Assembly: GCF_042683045.1 (NCBI RefSeq)
Contig: NZ_JBHUIT010000016.1
Coordinates: 11,474-75,473, forward strand
DNA: 64,000 bases
Direction of reading: 5' to 3'
Origin: Luteolibacter algae
Lineage (GTDB): Bacteria > Verrucomicrobiota > Verrucomicrobiia > Verrucomicrobiales > Akkermansiaceae
Shown piece after piece: positions 25,936 through 35,508 of the stretch. The notes under the pieces were generated by a model that had not been told where the DNA came from, searched no databases, and was given only the letters and a program-made list of their open reading frames with translations. Position numbers and translations under genes: made by a program. Each line of letters begins with the position of its first letter. Position 1 is the first letter of the stretch.

Positions 25936-27426
25936 TTATGCTAATACGTCTTTGATGACATGTCCGTGGACATTGGTGAGGCGGCGTTCGATGCCATTGT
26001 GATAGTAGGTCAGTCGCTCATGATCCAAGCCCATGAGATGAAGAATGGTGGCATTGAAATCGTAGACGGATGCCGGGTTTTCTTCCGCCTTCGCGCCGAA
26101 TTGATCGCTCGTGCCGTAGCTGAAGCCCTTCTTCACCCCGGCTCCTGTGAGGAAACAGGTAAAGGCATCCGGATTGTGATCGCGGCCGGTTCCATTCCCC
26201 TGGAGGAAAGGCATGCGGCCGAACTCTGTGGCCCAGACAACGAGTGTGTCTTCCAGTAATCCACGCCGCTTCAGGTCGTGGATTAGCGCAGCGGTCGGCT
26301 GATCCATAATCTCCGCCTGCATGGCATGGGTTTCCTTGATGTCGGAATGAGAGTCCCAGTTGCTGATACCATTACCTCCGGAAGGATCGGAACCATTGAA
26401 GAGGTGGACTACCCGAACTCCTTTCTCGATGAGACGCCGGGCGAGTATGCAGTTTTTCGCATATTCACGCTTCAATTCAGAGCCGGTGTCCGTGCCATAT
26501 TCCTTGTGGATGGATTCCGGTTCCTTGGAGAGATCCATCATATCCGGGACGGAAAGCTGCATCTGGCCTGCCAATTCGTAGCTTGCGATACGTGCCGCGA
26601 GATCCGCATCTCCGGGATACTGGTTGAGATGTTTTCCGTTGAGACGCTTTAAAAGATCCGCGGTGGATTTGTCATCGGAGGCAGTATAGCTTTTCGGACG
26701 CGCGAGATTCGCCGGAGGATTTTTTGCGTTGAAATCGGTGCCTTGGAAGGAAGCGGGAAGAAAGCCATTGCCAAAGTTGTTTTTACCCGATCTCGCCATA
26801 CCCCTCGGGTCATTGATCGCCACGAAGGCAGGGAGTTCCTGGTTTTCAGATCCCAAAGCGTAGGTCACCCAAGCTCCGAATGAAGGGAAGCCTTCCATGG
26901 TGAAGCCTGTATTCATGAAATTCTCTCCCTGTGGATGGGCGCTTGTCTGCGTGTGGAGGGAGTGAAGGAAACAGAAATCGTCCGCTTGCTTGGCAAGGTG
27001 TGGAACAAGATCCGAAATCATTTTTCCAGACTGACCGCGGGGTTTGAAATCCCAGAAAGGCTTTGCGATATTTCCCGTGGGCCCTTCGAATGTCACTGCG
27101 GGGACACCAGGCGGTTTCTTTCCATGGTATTTATACAGATCCGGTTTGTAATCGAAGGTGTCGACGTGGCTCACAGCGCCGGGGCAGAAGATGACGAGAA
27201 CCTTTTTTGCCTTCGATGAGAAATGACTCGGGCGGGGCAGATAAGGTTTATCCGGATTGATATCGGGACGGATCGGCGATTTTCCGCTGAAGTTCGCGGT
27301 GTCATTGGAGGCTGCGGAAAGCAGCTGTGCGAGACCGAGTCCACCTAACGAGAAGGCGGTGTTGCGCATGAAGTCACGCCGGTTGAGAAGTTGACGGCCG
27401 AATGGTGAGATATGTTCTGGGTTCAT
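25936..27426 (-). CDS. DUF1501 family protein with Tat signal
   Basis: A 496-residue protein with a twin-arginine motif (NRRDFMRNTAFSLGGLGLAQLL, Arg16-Arg17), so probably exported folded. Family motifs include KKVLVIFCPGAVSHVDTFDYKP, DFCFLHSLHT, GENFMNTGF, LARRLIEKGVRVVHLFNG and VWATEFGRMPF, the DUF1501/sulfatase-superfamily pattern. The protein is uncharacterised biochemically but is almost always encoded next to DUF1549/DUF1553 proteins in Planctomycetota and Verrucomicrobiota. It overlaps the PSD1 gene by 4 nt (ATGA) and abuts the sulfatase, strong evidence for one operon. Confidence 0.93.
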   Translation of the reverse strand: MNPEHISPFGRQLLNRRDFMRNTAFSLGGLGLAQLLSAASNDTANFSGKSPIRPDINPDKPYLPRPSHFSSKAKKVLVIFCPGAVSHVDTFDYKPDLYKYHGKKPPGVPAVTFEGPTGNIAKPFWDFKPRGQSGKMISDLVPHLAKQADDFCFLHSLHTQTSAHPQGENFMNTGFTMEGFPSFGAWVTYALGSENQELPAFVAINDPRGMARSGKNNFGNGFLPASFQGTDFNAKNPPANLARPKSYTASDDKSTADLLKRLNGKHLNQYPGDADLAARIASYELAGQMQLSVPDMMDLSKEPESIHKEYGTDTGSELKREYAKNCILARRLIEKGVRVVHLFNGSDPSGGNGISNWDSHSDIKETHAMQAEIMDQPTAALIHDLKRRGLLEDTLVVWATEFGRMPFLQGNGTGRDHNPDAFTCFLTGAGVKKGFSYGTSDQFGAKAEENPASVYDFNATILHLMGLDHERLTYYHNGIERRLTNVHGHVIKDVLA

Positions 27427-30164
27427 GGCAGGAATGCGAATTCGTTTGAGTTGATAAGGCTGCGGCAGACGATCGCCAGGCTGTTCGACTTTGCCGTCTG
27501 GGTGCAGGCAGCGAGTTCTTCGCTATCTGGTTTACGATTTAGTATGAGCTCGAAAGCGCGGAGCACGGCGTCTTCCAAACGGTTGTCCGCTTCCTTCATC
27601 GCACGCTCCGCGATGTATTCCGATTGGGATACCACGAAGGGGCTATTGAGCAGGTTGAGCGATTGAAGAGGAGTGGTGGAAACAGGACGTTTGTCTCTGA
27701 CCTGACCACAATCCGGAAAGTCAAATGCGGTGAAAATCTGATCGTCCACCCGACGCATGCGCTCCTGATAGATCATCCTCCGCCAGGTCACCTCGCTGTA
27801 GTTATCGATGACCTCCCATTGCGAATAGGTCTTTTTGACATTGTGAATCCGGAAGCTTCGGCCACCCAATGAGGGGTCCAGCTTGCCGGAAGCGAGAAGG
27901 ATTCCATCGCGGATGGCCTCCGCTTCAATGCGGTGCGGCGGATAGCGCCAGAGCAGAAGGGAGCCGGCGTCTTTGTCCAAGCCGATGCTGTTTGGAAGGC
28001 TGGAACGACGGAATGCCTTCGACATCACGATCAAACGGATCATGGATTTCGTGGACCATTCAGAGATATTTTCCTGCTCCGGATGGACGAACTCAGCTGC
28101 CAGCCAATCTAGAAGTTCGGGGTGGCTGGGTGGAGAACCCGCAAGGCCGAAATCACTGCCGGTCGCTACGATGCCTGTGCCGAAAATATGATGCCATATC
28201 CGGTTTACCATCACTCTGGCGGTGAGCGGATTCTCCGGAGCAGTGAGCCAGTTTGCAAACGCCATACGGCGTTGCGGATCGGGGGTCTCGGAGTTCAGTC
28301 CAAGAGAACCATCAATCACCTCGATCCCTGCCGGAGGGACTTCATCGCGAGGGTTTTCAGGACTTCCACGGTGGAAGACGTAGGTGGGGCCCGGTTGCTC
28401 CTCGAACTTGCCGATGAAGCTGTGCCGTGGTCCTTCCTCCGCGAGGATCGTCATATACTCGTGCAAGCGCTCCGAGGCATCCTTCAGCGCGGGATCGGAT
28501 TTCAACTGTTTTGAAGATTTCCTGGAATCTGCGATTTCCTCCCAGCTTCCGTCCTGCCGCAGGGCGAGGATTCTGTAATCCGGGAACTGTTCGTTCTTGT
28601 TCATATCCAGATAATCCGTCTCAAAGTAATACTCGCGATTGCGGCTGAAGCGAAAGCGTTCGACGAGCTGGGTGGATGGGAAATCGATTTCCACCCACGG
28701 CATTTCCTTGCTTCCCTTGGGAGCTCTTGATTTCCAAACCATCGTGCCGTATTTTCCGTCGTTGGCCTTTTCGACTTTGCTGCCCTCATCTGCCATCTCC
28801 GGGGCATCTGTCAATGTGGTGCCAAGACTTGAGCTTGCGAGGTTCTTGTTGCGATCCTCCGGACCGAATACCTCCAGTTCGTCGATGAAAATGTTGGGTT
28901 TGCTGAACTCGATGCGAAGCTTCCGCGTGTTTGTTGCGGGGAACGTCATATCGATGTGGCCGCCCCAGTTTTCCTGCCAGTAATCCATGGATTCCGCCAG
29001 CTTCCTGCGCTCTTGACCCATTTTCGGATAGATCTCCATCGCGCGTTTCTTCCGCGGATGATCATCGGCGAGTTCGGGATAACGGCCGGCAAATTCCACG
29101 CCTTGGAAGATGGCGCTCATGGAGTAGTAATCCTGGATGGAGACCGGATCGAACTTGTGGTTGTGGCAGCGTGCGCAGCTGACTGTGACTCCCAGCATGG
29201 AGGCTCCCACAGTGGAAATGATTTCATCAAGACGATCCGCGCGTGCCTGGCGGATGGCCGTTGGCTCGCGGCCGACTGTGGCTGCCGGGACATGGGGACC
29301 TGCCACTAGAAATCCAGTAGCTTCACCTGCTCCGAGCTGATCCCCGGCAAGTTGCTCGGTAATGAATTGATCATAGGGAAGGTCCTCATTGAAGGCCCGG
29401 ATCACATAGTCACGGTATGTCCAGGCTCCCTTGCGATAGAGGTTTGCCTCGGAGCCGTTGGTTTCAGACCAGCGGATTACATCGAGCCAGTGTTGGGCCC
29501 AGCGCTCGCCGAAGTGCGGAGAGTCCAGAAGTTTATCGACCAATTCAGCGTAAGCTTTCTCGGGGTCGGCTGCATACTCTTCCGAGAAACTACTAACTTG
29601 ATCGTAGGTTGGGGGAAGTCCTGTAAGGATGATGGAAGCGCGCCGGATCAGCGAGTTCGGATCCGCTGCTTCATTGGGGGTGATGCCGGCTTTCCTGAGA
29701 GATTCGTCAAGGAAGGCATCGATCGGATTGCTTTCGGAACTCTCCGGGACATCCGGGCGGACGACTGGCTGAAACGACCAGTGGTCTGTGGTTGTTTCCG
29801 CTACCTGATCCATTTGGCCTGGCCATTCCGCACCTTCCTCGATCCATTTTTCGATCAGTGAAATCTGCTCGGAGCTGAGCGGATCGCCCTTTGGTGGCAT
29901 GATCATATCCGGATCCTGGCCGCTGATGATCTCCATGAGGTAGCTGGCTTTCGGATCGCCCGGCACGATGGTCGGTAGCCCGGAATCGCCACCTTTCAGC
30001 ATGATGCCCCGTTGGTCCAGGCGGAGGCCGGCTTTTTCTTTATCCGGGCCATGGCAGTCGATGCAATTGTCGATCAGAATGGGATTGATGTCTTTTTCAA
30101 AGTCGATTGCAGCGGACAGTGGCAGGGTTAGTGCCAGTAGAAGAAGATGTCTGATAGGTTTCAT
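27423..30164 (-). CDS. PSD1 and planctomycete cytochrome c domain protein (DUF1549/DUF1553)
   Basis: A 913-residue exported protein. After a signal peptide (residues 1-19) come a cytochrome-c-like domain with one CxxCH haem site (Cys34, Cys37, His38 in CIDCHG), a DUF1549 domain (about 145-350, with FGERWAQHWLDVIRWSET and SCARCHNHKFDP), a roughly 150-residue insert with a discoidin-like carbohydrate-binding look (RIEFSKPNIFIDELEVFGPEDR), and a DUF1553 domain (about 630-890, with WLTAPENPLTARVMVNRIWHHIFGTGIV). The family has unknown catalytic activity and is linked to sulfated-polysaccharide use by co-occurrence. It sits 23 bp downstream of the FecR/LamG gene. Confidence 0.93.
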   Translation of the reverse strand: MKPIRHLLLLALTLPLSAAIDFEKDINPILIDNCIDCHGPDKEKAGLRLDQRGIMLKGGDSGLPTIVPGDPKASYLMEIISGQDPDMIMPPKGDPLSSEQISLIEKWIEEGAEWPGQMDQVAETTTDHWSFQPVVRPDVPESSESNPIDAFLDESLRKAGITPNEAADPNSLIRRASIILTGLPPTYDQVSSFSEEYAADPEKAYAELVDKLLDSPHFGERWAQHWLDVIRWSETNGSEANLYRKGAWTYRDYVIRAFNEDLPYDQFITEQLAGDQLGAGEATGFLVAGPHVPAATVGREPTAIRQARADRLDEIISTVGASMLGVTVSCARCHNHKFDPVSIQDYYSMSAIFQGVEFAGRYPELADDHPRKKRAMEIYPKMGQERRKLAESMDYWQENWGGHIDMTFPATNTRKLRIEFSKPNIFIDELEVFGPEDRNKNLASSSLGTTLTDAPEMADEGSKVEKANDGKYGTMVWKSRAPKGSKEMPWVEIDFPSTQLVERFRFSRNREYYFETDYLDMNKNEQFPDYRILALRQDGSWEEIADSRKSSKQLKSDPALKDASERLHEYMTILAEEGPRHSFIGKFEEQPGPTYVFHRGSPENPRDEVPPAGIEVIDGSLGLNSETPDPQRRMAFANWLTAPENPLTARVMVNRIWHHIFGTGIVATGSDFGLAGSPPSHPELLDWLAAEFVHPEQENISEWSTKSMIRLIVMSKAFRRSSLPNSIGLDKDAGSLLLWRYPPHRIEAEAIRDGILLASGKLDPSLGGRSFRIHNVKKTYSQWEVIDNYSEVTWRRMIYQERMRRVDDQIFTAFDFPDCGQVRDKRPVSTTPLQSLNLLNSPFVVSQSEYIAERAMKEADNRLEDAVLRAFELILNRKPDSEELAACTQTAKSNSLAIVCRSLINSNEFAFLP

Positions 30165-30187
30165 AATAAAAATGGGTTGGCGGCGCT

Positions 30188-31843
30188 TCAGCGTTTATGC
30201 GCGGAGCTATGGCGATAAATTTCTGCGATTTCCGAATTTGAAAGGGCTGCATTGAAGATGGCCATTTCGTCGAGGCAGCCATTGAGATTGCGGATGGCAA
30301 AAGCCGGATCTTTCCGGAACGGATCTCCCCAGTTTCCAATTTCCGCATTTCCGATATGAAGTTTTTTAGAAACGAAGGTATCCGGTATCTCCTGCGTGGA
30401 GATTTCCTCCCCGTTCAAATAATGTTTTACGAGGCGTGCCGTAGGATCGTAAACGGAGGCGAGGTGAAGCCACTCACCGCTCATGGATGGTTCCCAGATC
30501 TTCGGAGAAAAGTAGACTTTGTGCCTGCCTGCGGAATCGATTTTATAAATGCTAGGTTTGCTGGTATCCACCATGATGGAGAGCATCAAGGTGCCGTCAT
30601 CCCGGATCTGCCAGTGTGGCTCCCCGTTTTCATAGCCGTCTCCCATGAAGAGTGCGTTGTAGCGTCTATCCAGACTGTCGATGCGGACCCAGGCGGCAAA
30701 TGTGAAGGCCTGGAATGTGCCGGGAAGGTTCACTCTGACGCGGGAGCCAGGATGCCGGAATTCCAGGGCTGATTGTCTTTTCCCCCAACGCCCGGCGACC
30801 GTATCGGCGAGGACAATGGAGCCATCCCTGTCTGCGTTCCGGGGCAAGTGGATATCCTCGGCAATGCGCGAGCTCATTGACTTGTCGAAAGTGTAGTAGG
30901 CGATGAGGCGTTCGTCCTTGGCTAGGTTTTCCCGATGTCTCAACCAGTTTTCCCACGCGTCACGTTCTTGCTCCAGAGCTTTTGTTTTATACTCACCGGC
31001 ATCCGGATAGGTGAATTTCCCGAGCTCGACAGATGTAGGAGAGCCTGCTTCCGGCAGCATCAGAGCTTTGCCCTGGGTGACAAGTTGCTGGGCTTCGTTC
31101 TGATGGCGGATGGATATTTCTCCGTCGAAAACTTCGATATGACCTTTTCCATTTTGGACGGAGAGGCCGAACTCCGTGCCGAGATCCACGATTTCTGTGG
31201 ATGGTGCGTGGAGTTTGAAGCCCCGAGCTGCCGGAGGAACATGCATCCGGACCAGCCCGCTGTGACACGAGGCTTCCCAAGCGGAGGTTAATACGATTTC
31301 GGCAGGGCCCTGCACGGTCATATTTGCACCTGAGAAAAATTGGATTTCAGCGGTTCCGGATTCGATCCGGAATGCCTCGGCACCAAGGGTATCACCTTCC
31401 CGATAGGATGCTGCCTCATCTTTCCAAGTGATATCGTAAAGGCTATTGATGACGGCAAAACCTTGGGCGGATGCCGGCTCACGCAGCTCATCCGTGGACG
31501 TGACCACCGGAATATCCGCGTGATTTTTCCATGCCATGATTGCGGTGCCCAGGACAAAGGCGAGTGCGGCGGCGGCTGCGAGTGGAACAAAGGAAAAGAT
31601 TTTCCCAGCAGGGCTACGGCTTGTTTCCGGAGCTGACCACTCCAGGGCGGTAACCTTGCCGGCCAAGTCGTTGAGCGAGTTATCCAGGGAAAGATAACGA
31701 CGCGAAATTTTCCGGAACGCGGGTTTTTCCAAAAGCCGCTTTTCGAATTTTTCGAATTCGGCAGGAGTAATGGTGCCGTCCAGATAAGCGTCCAGCCACT
31801 CTTGCTCTTCTGATGTAAGTTGTTTGAATTTCAGAGGGATCAT
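30188..31843 (-). CDS. FecR-type anti-sigma/regulator with C-terminal LamG domain
   Basis: A 551-residue protein. The N-terminal cytoplasmic part (LTSEEQEWLDAYLDGTITPAEFEKFEKRL) resembles an anti-sigma zinc-less ASD. One transmembrane helix follows (about 85-107). A FecR domain comes next (TAEIQFFSGANMTVQGPAEI, STEIVDLGTEFGLSV, HIEVFDGEISI). The C-terminal LamG/concanavalin-like domain (from about 335; AYYTFDKS, FTFAAWVRIDSLD, LNGCLDEMAIFNAALSNSEI) could bind polysaccharide outside the membrane. Its start overlaps the sigma-factor stop by 4 nt. The arrangement suggests that sensing of extracellular glycan by LamG is transmitted to the ECF sigma factor. Confidence 0.9.
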   Translation of the reverse strand: MIPLKFKQLTSEEQEWLDAYLDGTITPAEFEKFEKRLLEKPAFRKISRRYLSLDNSLNDLAGKVTALEWSAPETSRSPAGKIFSFVPLAAAAALAFVLGTAIMAWKNHADIPVVTSTDELREPASAQGFAVINSLYDITWKDEAASYREGDTLGAEAFRIESGTAEIQFFSGANMTVQGPAEIVLTSAWEASCHSGLVRMHVPPAARGFKLHAPSTEIVDLGTEFGLSVQNGKGHIEVFDGEISIRHQNEAQQLVTQGKALMLPEAGSPTSVELGKFTYPDAGEYKTKALEQERDAWENWLRHRENLAKDERLIAYYTFDKSMSSRIAEDIHLPRNADRDGSIVLADTVAGRWGKRQSALEFRHPGSRVRVNLPGTFQAFTFAAWVRIDSLDRRYNALFMGDGYENGEPHWQIRDDGTLMLSIMVDTSKPSIYKIDSAGRHKVYFSPKIWEPSMSGEWLHLASVYDPTARLVKHYLNGEEISTQEIPDTFVSKKLHIGNAEIGNWGDPFRKDPAFAIRNLNGCLDEMAIFNAALSNSEIAEIYRHSSAHKR

Positions 31844-32394
31844 GCGTTGGCGCTTGGGTGTGAAATTTTCGATTCGATGCAGCTTTGCAGTTGATGGCGA
31901 AGTCTCTTGAGCTTCATGTAGAAAGCTGCGGCACTGCTCCCCGCCTGATCCGCCATTTCCTTGATGGTGATGCCCGGAGTGTAGGCTAGCGTGACAAACT
32001 GACGTTGTTTTTCAGGCATGGCGGCGAGACATTCTTCCAATGCGGAATGCTCTTCCTGACGCTGGGAAATCTCCTCTGAGCCTTCATCAGCCATCAACTC
32101 AAGTAGCTCCTCGCGGAAGACTAGACGGTCGCGCCCCATCTTGCGCCTGTAGGAAAGGGCTTCGAACCTCGCGATAACGCAGGCCCACTTGATGAAGCTT
32201 GTTTCAAGATCATATTGGTCGAACTTCCGCCAGGTGATGATCGCGGTCTGCTGCAATACCTCATCGGTGTCTGTCCAGGTCGGCAAAAGCGAGCGGATGA
32301 AACGACGCAGATCCGGCTCGCACTGGGTAAAGCGCTGGATAAAGGCCTCGTAGCGAAGGTCTTCGGATTCTGAATCTGTGGCGGGGTTTTGCAT
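31840..32394 (-). CDS. ECF RNA polymerase sigma factor
   Basis: A 184-residue protein with sigma-70 region 2 (YEAFIQRFTQCEPDLRRFIR, TDTDEVLQQTAIITWRKFDQYD, FIKWACVIARFEALSYRR) and region 4 (MPEKQRQFVTLAYTPGITIKEMADQAGSSAAAFYMKLKRLRHQL). Region 3 is missing, so it is an ECF-type factor of the kind common in Planctomycetota/Verrucomicrobiota. It overlaps the FecR/LamG gene by 4 nt and heads a five-gene minus-strand unit ending in a sulfatase. It probably directs transcription of that operon, and perhaps other polysaccharide genes, when released by its FecR partner. Confidence 0.93.
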   Translation of the reverse strand: MQNPATDSESEDLRYEAFIQRFTQCEPDLRRFIRSLLPTWTDTDEVLQQTAIITWRKFDQYDLETSFIKWACVIARFEALSYRRKMGRDRLVFREELLELMADEGSEEISQRQEEHSALEECLAAMPEKQRQFVTLAYTPGITIKEMADQAGSSAAAFYMKLKRLRHQLQSCIESKISHPSANA

Positions 32395-32445
32395 GGGTAT
32401 TCACCTTATCACTGCCATGCTGCCAAAAAACTAACGCGATTGGGC

Positions 32446-32488
32446 AAAAAAAAAAACACCGCCGCTCCATGACAGGGAGCGAGCGGTG
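32446..32488 (-). terminator. Rho-independent terminator of the phytase-like gene
   Basis: A 12-bp stem (CACCGC-CGCTCC / GGAGCG-A-GCGGTG, one bulged A), followed on the minus strand by eleven T. It lies 47 bp beyond the phytase-like stop and upstream of the sigma-factor gene, separating the two transcription units. Confidence 0.9.
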
Positions 32489-32534
32489 CAGTGTTCACTC
32501 GATAAAATGAGTGATTTTATACCATGGGGAAGAA

Positions 32535-34379
32535 TTATTCTGTATCGCCAAGGATGCGAACGCGTGCGAAATCCTTGGTTTGGCCATCCTCCGGGGTGGG
32601 GAAGGGCACGCTCACCACTTGGTGGGTGCCATCGTCCGCCAGAACCTGCGGAGTGGCGGGGCTAGGACTCCAGTCGGCTTCGAGCCTGCTGTTGAATTCC
32701 GGGATATAGGTGATTCCAGCAGTCGCATAATCCGAACGACGGATGAACCGGAATTCGAATGCCTCTCCGGCGGGTGAGATAAGCGGTTGTCCATTTTGAA
32801 TGGTGTTATCCCTATAGCTAAGCGGAGCGAGACCGGGCAAGCCCATCCCGCTATCGGGAGTGGGATTGGTGCCGAATGCGTATTCGAGCAGATTTACTAG
32901 ACCGTCCGAGTCAAAATCCGCCAGATCCGCGGTGTCGCCATCGCCCAGCGGGGAGCCAAAGTTTGCTTTCCGCCATTTTTCGATAGCTGTCCGTCCGACG
33001 ACTTCGAGAGAGGCAAGCGGATCCTGGAAGCGGATGGTGATGATTTCCGTCCCATCGGGCGTGCCGGGAATACGGCCATTGCCACCTGGATAATTGTTAT
33101 CCAACCCGACAAGAACGGTGTGATCGTCAACGACGGTGAGCGATTCCACGGACTGCAGCGGATAGGTGAAACGGTCTGCCGGAGTGCCGTATGGGAGCGG
33201 TCCCCCGATGTCCAGTGGATCTGGAATATCCAGAAGATCCACTACTTCCCGTTTCAAAAGAATCCCGTCCGGACCGACTTCGTGCAGATCAATCAGATAA
33301 AGTTTTTTCTGGATCGCTGGTGGGTTGGGGTTTCCGAATCCCACGGGTCCCTGACCGTCATCCCGCTCAATGAGGAGGTAGACGCTTCCGGCGATGTTGG
33401 TCATATCGCCGAGGACGAAGGTGTTGGAAGTGTTGTTAGTATTGCCGGTGATCGGGTCAGAGCTATCTTTCTTATATTTGTAACTTAGTCCGGTGTATTG
33501 GCGGGCGATGGGATCGAACTCGAAAATTTCGATCATTCGCTTGTCAGGCTCCGAGTTGATGGAGGACTCCGTGGAAACATAGATCTTGCTGCCATCGGCA
33601 TTGCGTGCGATCGCCTCGAAGCCACGGGAAGAAGGTAGGTTGGCGGGATTTTGCTGAGTGTTTGCCACGTTTTGCGGGGCGCGCAGAAAAGGATGGGGGA
33701 TGGGTGCCTCCATCAGCTCTCCCTGGGCGTTGAAATGCAATAGGTAGGGGCCGAATTCTTCGCCCACCCAGAAGGTGCCGTCATCGAGGCGGGTGACGGA
33801 TTCCACATCGAAGTCCGCACCGGTGAGCAGCTTTCCATTTTTGATATCCGGGTCTACATCGATCTGTTTGGAGGACGACGGGTAATATTTTTCCCGTGTG
33901 TAGACCGGGCCTCCGGAGATGAATGAGCTACTGAGCAAGCCGTTTGGATCGCTGAAGGGAATAAAGGAATTTACTGCCACAGGCCCGTTGCCGGTCGTCC
34001 CGTCACCCGTGTTTTTAAAGTCCGGAGTGATGAGGTAAAGGCCGATGATGAAGTCCGCACTATTGCCCTGGGAGCCGTATCCATTGTCTGGAAGGGCGAA
34101 AAATTCTCCGGGAGAACTTGCCGGAATGATACCGGAAAATCCTGGAATAGGCTGTCCGGTGAAAGGCGTGGATACTCCATTCCCTCCACCAGTGAATTGG
34201 CCGCTTACCGGTCCCGGTTGGCGGAAATCGGATGGAATCTCCGCCCAGCCCGAGAGTGTTGCCGGATTAGCGGGAGCATCCGCAAACAACGGGACAATCC
34301 CCAGTGAAGAGAGTGCACCAATTTTTGTGAGCAATTTCCACAAGCCAAATGCCGCGGTTCGAGTTCGTATTCGATTCAT
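32535..34379 (-). CDS. Secreted esterase-like/phytase-like beta-propeller protein
   Basis: A 614-residue protein from the ATG at 34379 with a signal region ending near PLFADAP. It matches the pattern of the phytase-like esterase family: ALPDNGYGSQGNSADFIIGLYLI, ADFDVESVTRLDDGTFWVGEEFGPYLLHF, RGFEAIARNADGSKIYVSTES, LYLIDLHEVGPDG. A calcium-binding type motif follows (FDSDGLVNLLEYAFGTNP, DxDxDG-like), then a C-terminal domain typical of verrucomicrobial secreted proteins. Phosphatase/phytase activity is only predicted. It has its own terminator. The upstream gap to 34572 holds a likely promoter but no box I can assign. Confidence 0.82.
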   Translation of the reverse strand: MNRIRTRTAAFGLWKLLTKIGALSSLGIVPLFADAPANPATLSGWAEIPSDFRQPGPVSGQFTGGGNGVSTPFTGQPIPGFSGIIPASSPGEFFALPDNGYGSQGNSADFIIGLYLITPDFKNTGDGTTGNGPVAVNSFIPFSDPNGLLSSSFISGGPVYTREKYYPSSSKQIDVDPDIKNGKLLTGADFDVESVTRLDDGTFWVGEEFGPYLLHFNAQGELMEAPIPHPFLRAPQNVANTQQNPANLPSSRGFEAIARNADGSKIYVSTESSINSEPDKRMIEIFEFDPIARQYTGLSYKYKKDSSDPITGNTNNTSNTFVLGDMTNIAGSVYLLIERDDGQGPVGFGNPNPPAIQKKLYLIDLHEVGPDGILLKREVVDLLDIPDPLDIGGPLPYGTPADRFTYPLQSVESLTVVDDHTVLVGLDNNYPGGNGRIPGTPDGTEIITIRFQDPLASLEVVGRTAIEKWRKANFGSPLGDGDTADLADFDSDGLVNLLEYAFGTNPTPDSGMGLPGLAPLSYRDNTIQNGQPLISPAGEAFEFRFIRRSDYATAGITYIPEFNSRLEADWSPSPATPQVLADDGTHQVVSVPFPTPEDGQTKDFARVRILGDTE

Positions 34380-34571
34380 TAAATTTAGAAGGTTATTTAT
34401 GGTTTTATGTCTGTAATTTAGACGATTACATTGCTGGTTCATTGCCTCCTAAATGACAATCTGCTCAGGGTGCCAAAATGGTCACTCGTTAGGTTTTTGA
34501 TTTCTTTGGATTCATATTTCCATCACAGCAGCTGGGGGGATGTTCTGCGGCGATTCGTCCACTACCCCGCT

Positions 34572-34607
34572 AAAAAAAGACTCCGCGGGAGCATGTCCCG
34601 GGGAGTC
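34572..34607 (-). terminator. Rho-independent terminator of the SGNH hydrolase gene
   Basis: An inverted repeat GGACTCC...GGAGTCT with an inner CCGGG/CCCG stem, followed on the minus strand by seven T. It lies 32 bp beyond the SGNH stop. It sits within the 259-bp gap between the phytase-like and SGNH genes, which otherwise shows no gene. Confidence 0.85.
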
Positions 34608-34638
34608 CAAATTGTTTAGCGTGGAGATATTGTGCGGA

Positions 34639-35469
34639 TTATTTCTCCAACACGGTTGAGAGGTATTTAACCGTTTCGTGGGCGATAAGATTGTAGCCTG
34701 TGGAATTCGGGTGGCGATCGCTATACCAGCCCTTGTATTGACCGAAAAGCGGATCCAGCGACAAATCATTTACCCGCACCACATTTTCATCCGGCCTGCC
34801 GCCCCAGCCTTTCCTGAAGTGGGTGTATGGCTTGAGCCATGAATGGTATTTTTCCGGGATAGCGGAGAGAGAACACTGGCGGACATTGAGCGTGTTTTCT
34901 CCATTCTCCAAAAGAAATCGATGGTAAGGAGTGTAGAGATCGAAGAGATCCAATTTTTCCGAAACGGCGATCTTTTTGATGAGATCGTTCACCTGAGCAC
35001 ATTCCTCATCCGGCATAAAACGGCAGATGGTGCTCAAGATGATTTTGGCTTTCGGGTGATCTTTCCGAAGGCTTTCGATCAGAACTTTCATCTGCGCTGG
35101 AAAATCGGATTCAAGATTTTCACACCGGAACCAGTCGTTGATGCCAAGGCGAACGAAGATGAGATCGACGTCTGGAATACCTGCGATTTCGTCCCGATAC
35201 CATCCACTTTCCATGATTCGCCTGGCGGTTTCTCCGCCTTTGCCGCTATTAATGACTTCCAGCTCCGGGAGCCCCTCCACGGCGGCGAGCTGTTCAATCA
35301 TTTGCTCAAGATGGGGGCCCTCCGGATTGATCTGGCGCGGGGTGTTGCCGATGGTTGTGCTGTCACCCACCAACACTATTTTCACGGGGTCCGACTCTTC
35401 TGCCCTCAACGTGGTAAGGATACATCCAAGCGCGAGCCAGACGACGAGGGATTTGATCGATTTCATCAT
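34639..35469 (-). CDS. SGNH/GDSL hydrolase, rhamnogalacturonan acetylesterase-like
   Basis: About 276 residues from the ATG at 35469 (a second Met follows directly) with a signal peptide (SLVVWLALGCILTTLRA). The SGNH blocks are intact: IVLVGDSTT with the Ser nucleophile, SGKGGETARR for block II Gly, RLGINDWF for block III, and DRHPNSTGYN with the Asp/His pair. The pattern is closest to CE12-type acetylesterases, which deacetylate polysaccharides outside the cell. The start lies 39 bp after the stop of the GH43/GH117-like gene on the same strand, so the two are probably cotranscribed and act on the same glycan. Confidence 0.87.
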   Translation of the reverse strand: MMKSIKSLVVWLALGCILTTLRAEESDPVKIVLVGDSTTIGNTPRQINPEGPHLEQMIEQLAAVEGLPELEVINSGKGGETARRIMESGWYRDEIAGIPDVDLIFVRLGINDWFRCENLESDFPAQMKVLIESLRKDHPKAKIILSTICRFMPDEECAQVNDLIKKIAVSEKLDLFDLYTPYHRFLLENGENTLNVRQCSLSAIPEKYHSWLKPYTHFRKGWGGRPDENVVRVNDLSLDPLFGQYKGWYSDRHPNSTGYNLIAHETVKYLSTVLEK

Positions 35470-35508
35470 ATTACGTCTTTTGATGGGGGAGCTCTGCGGC
35501 GTCCACAA

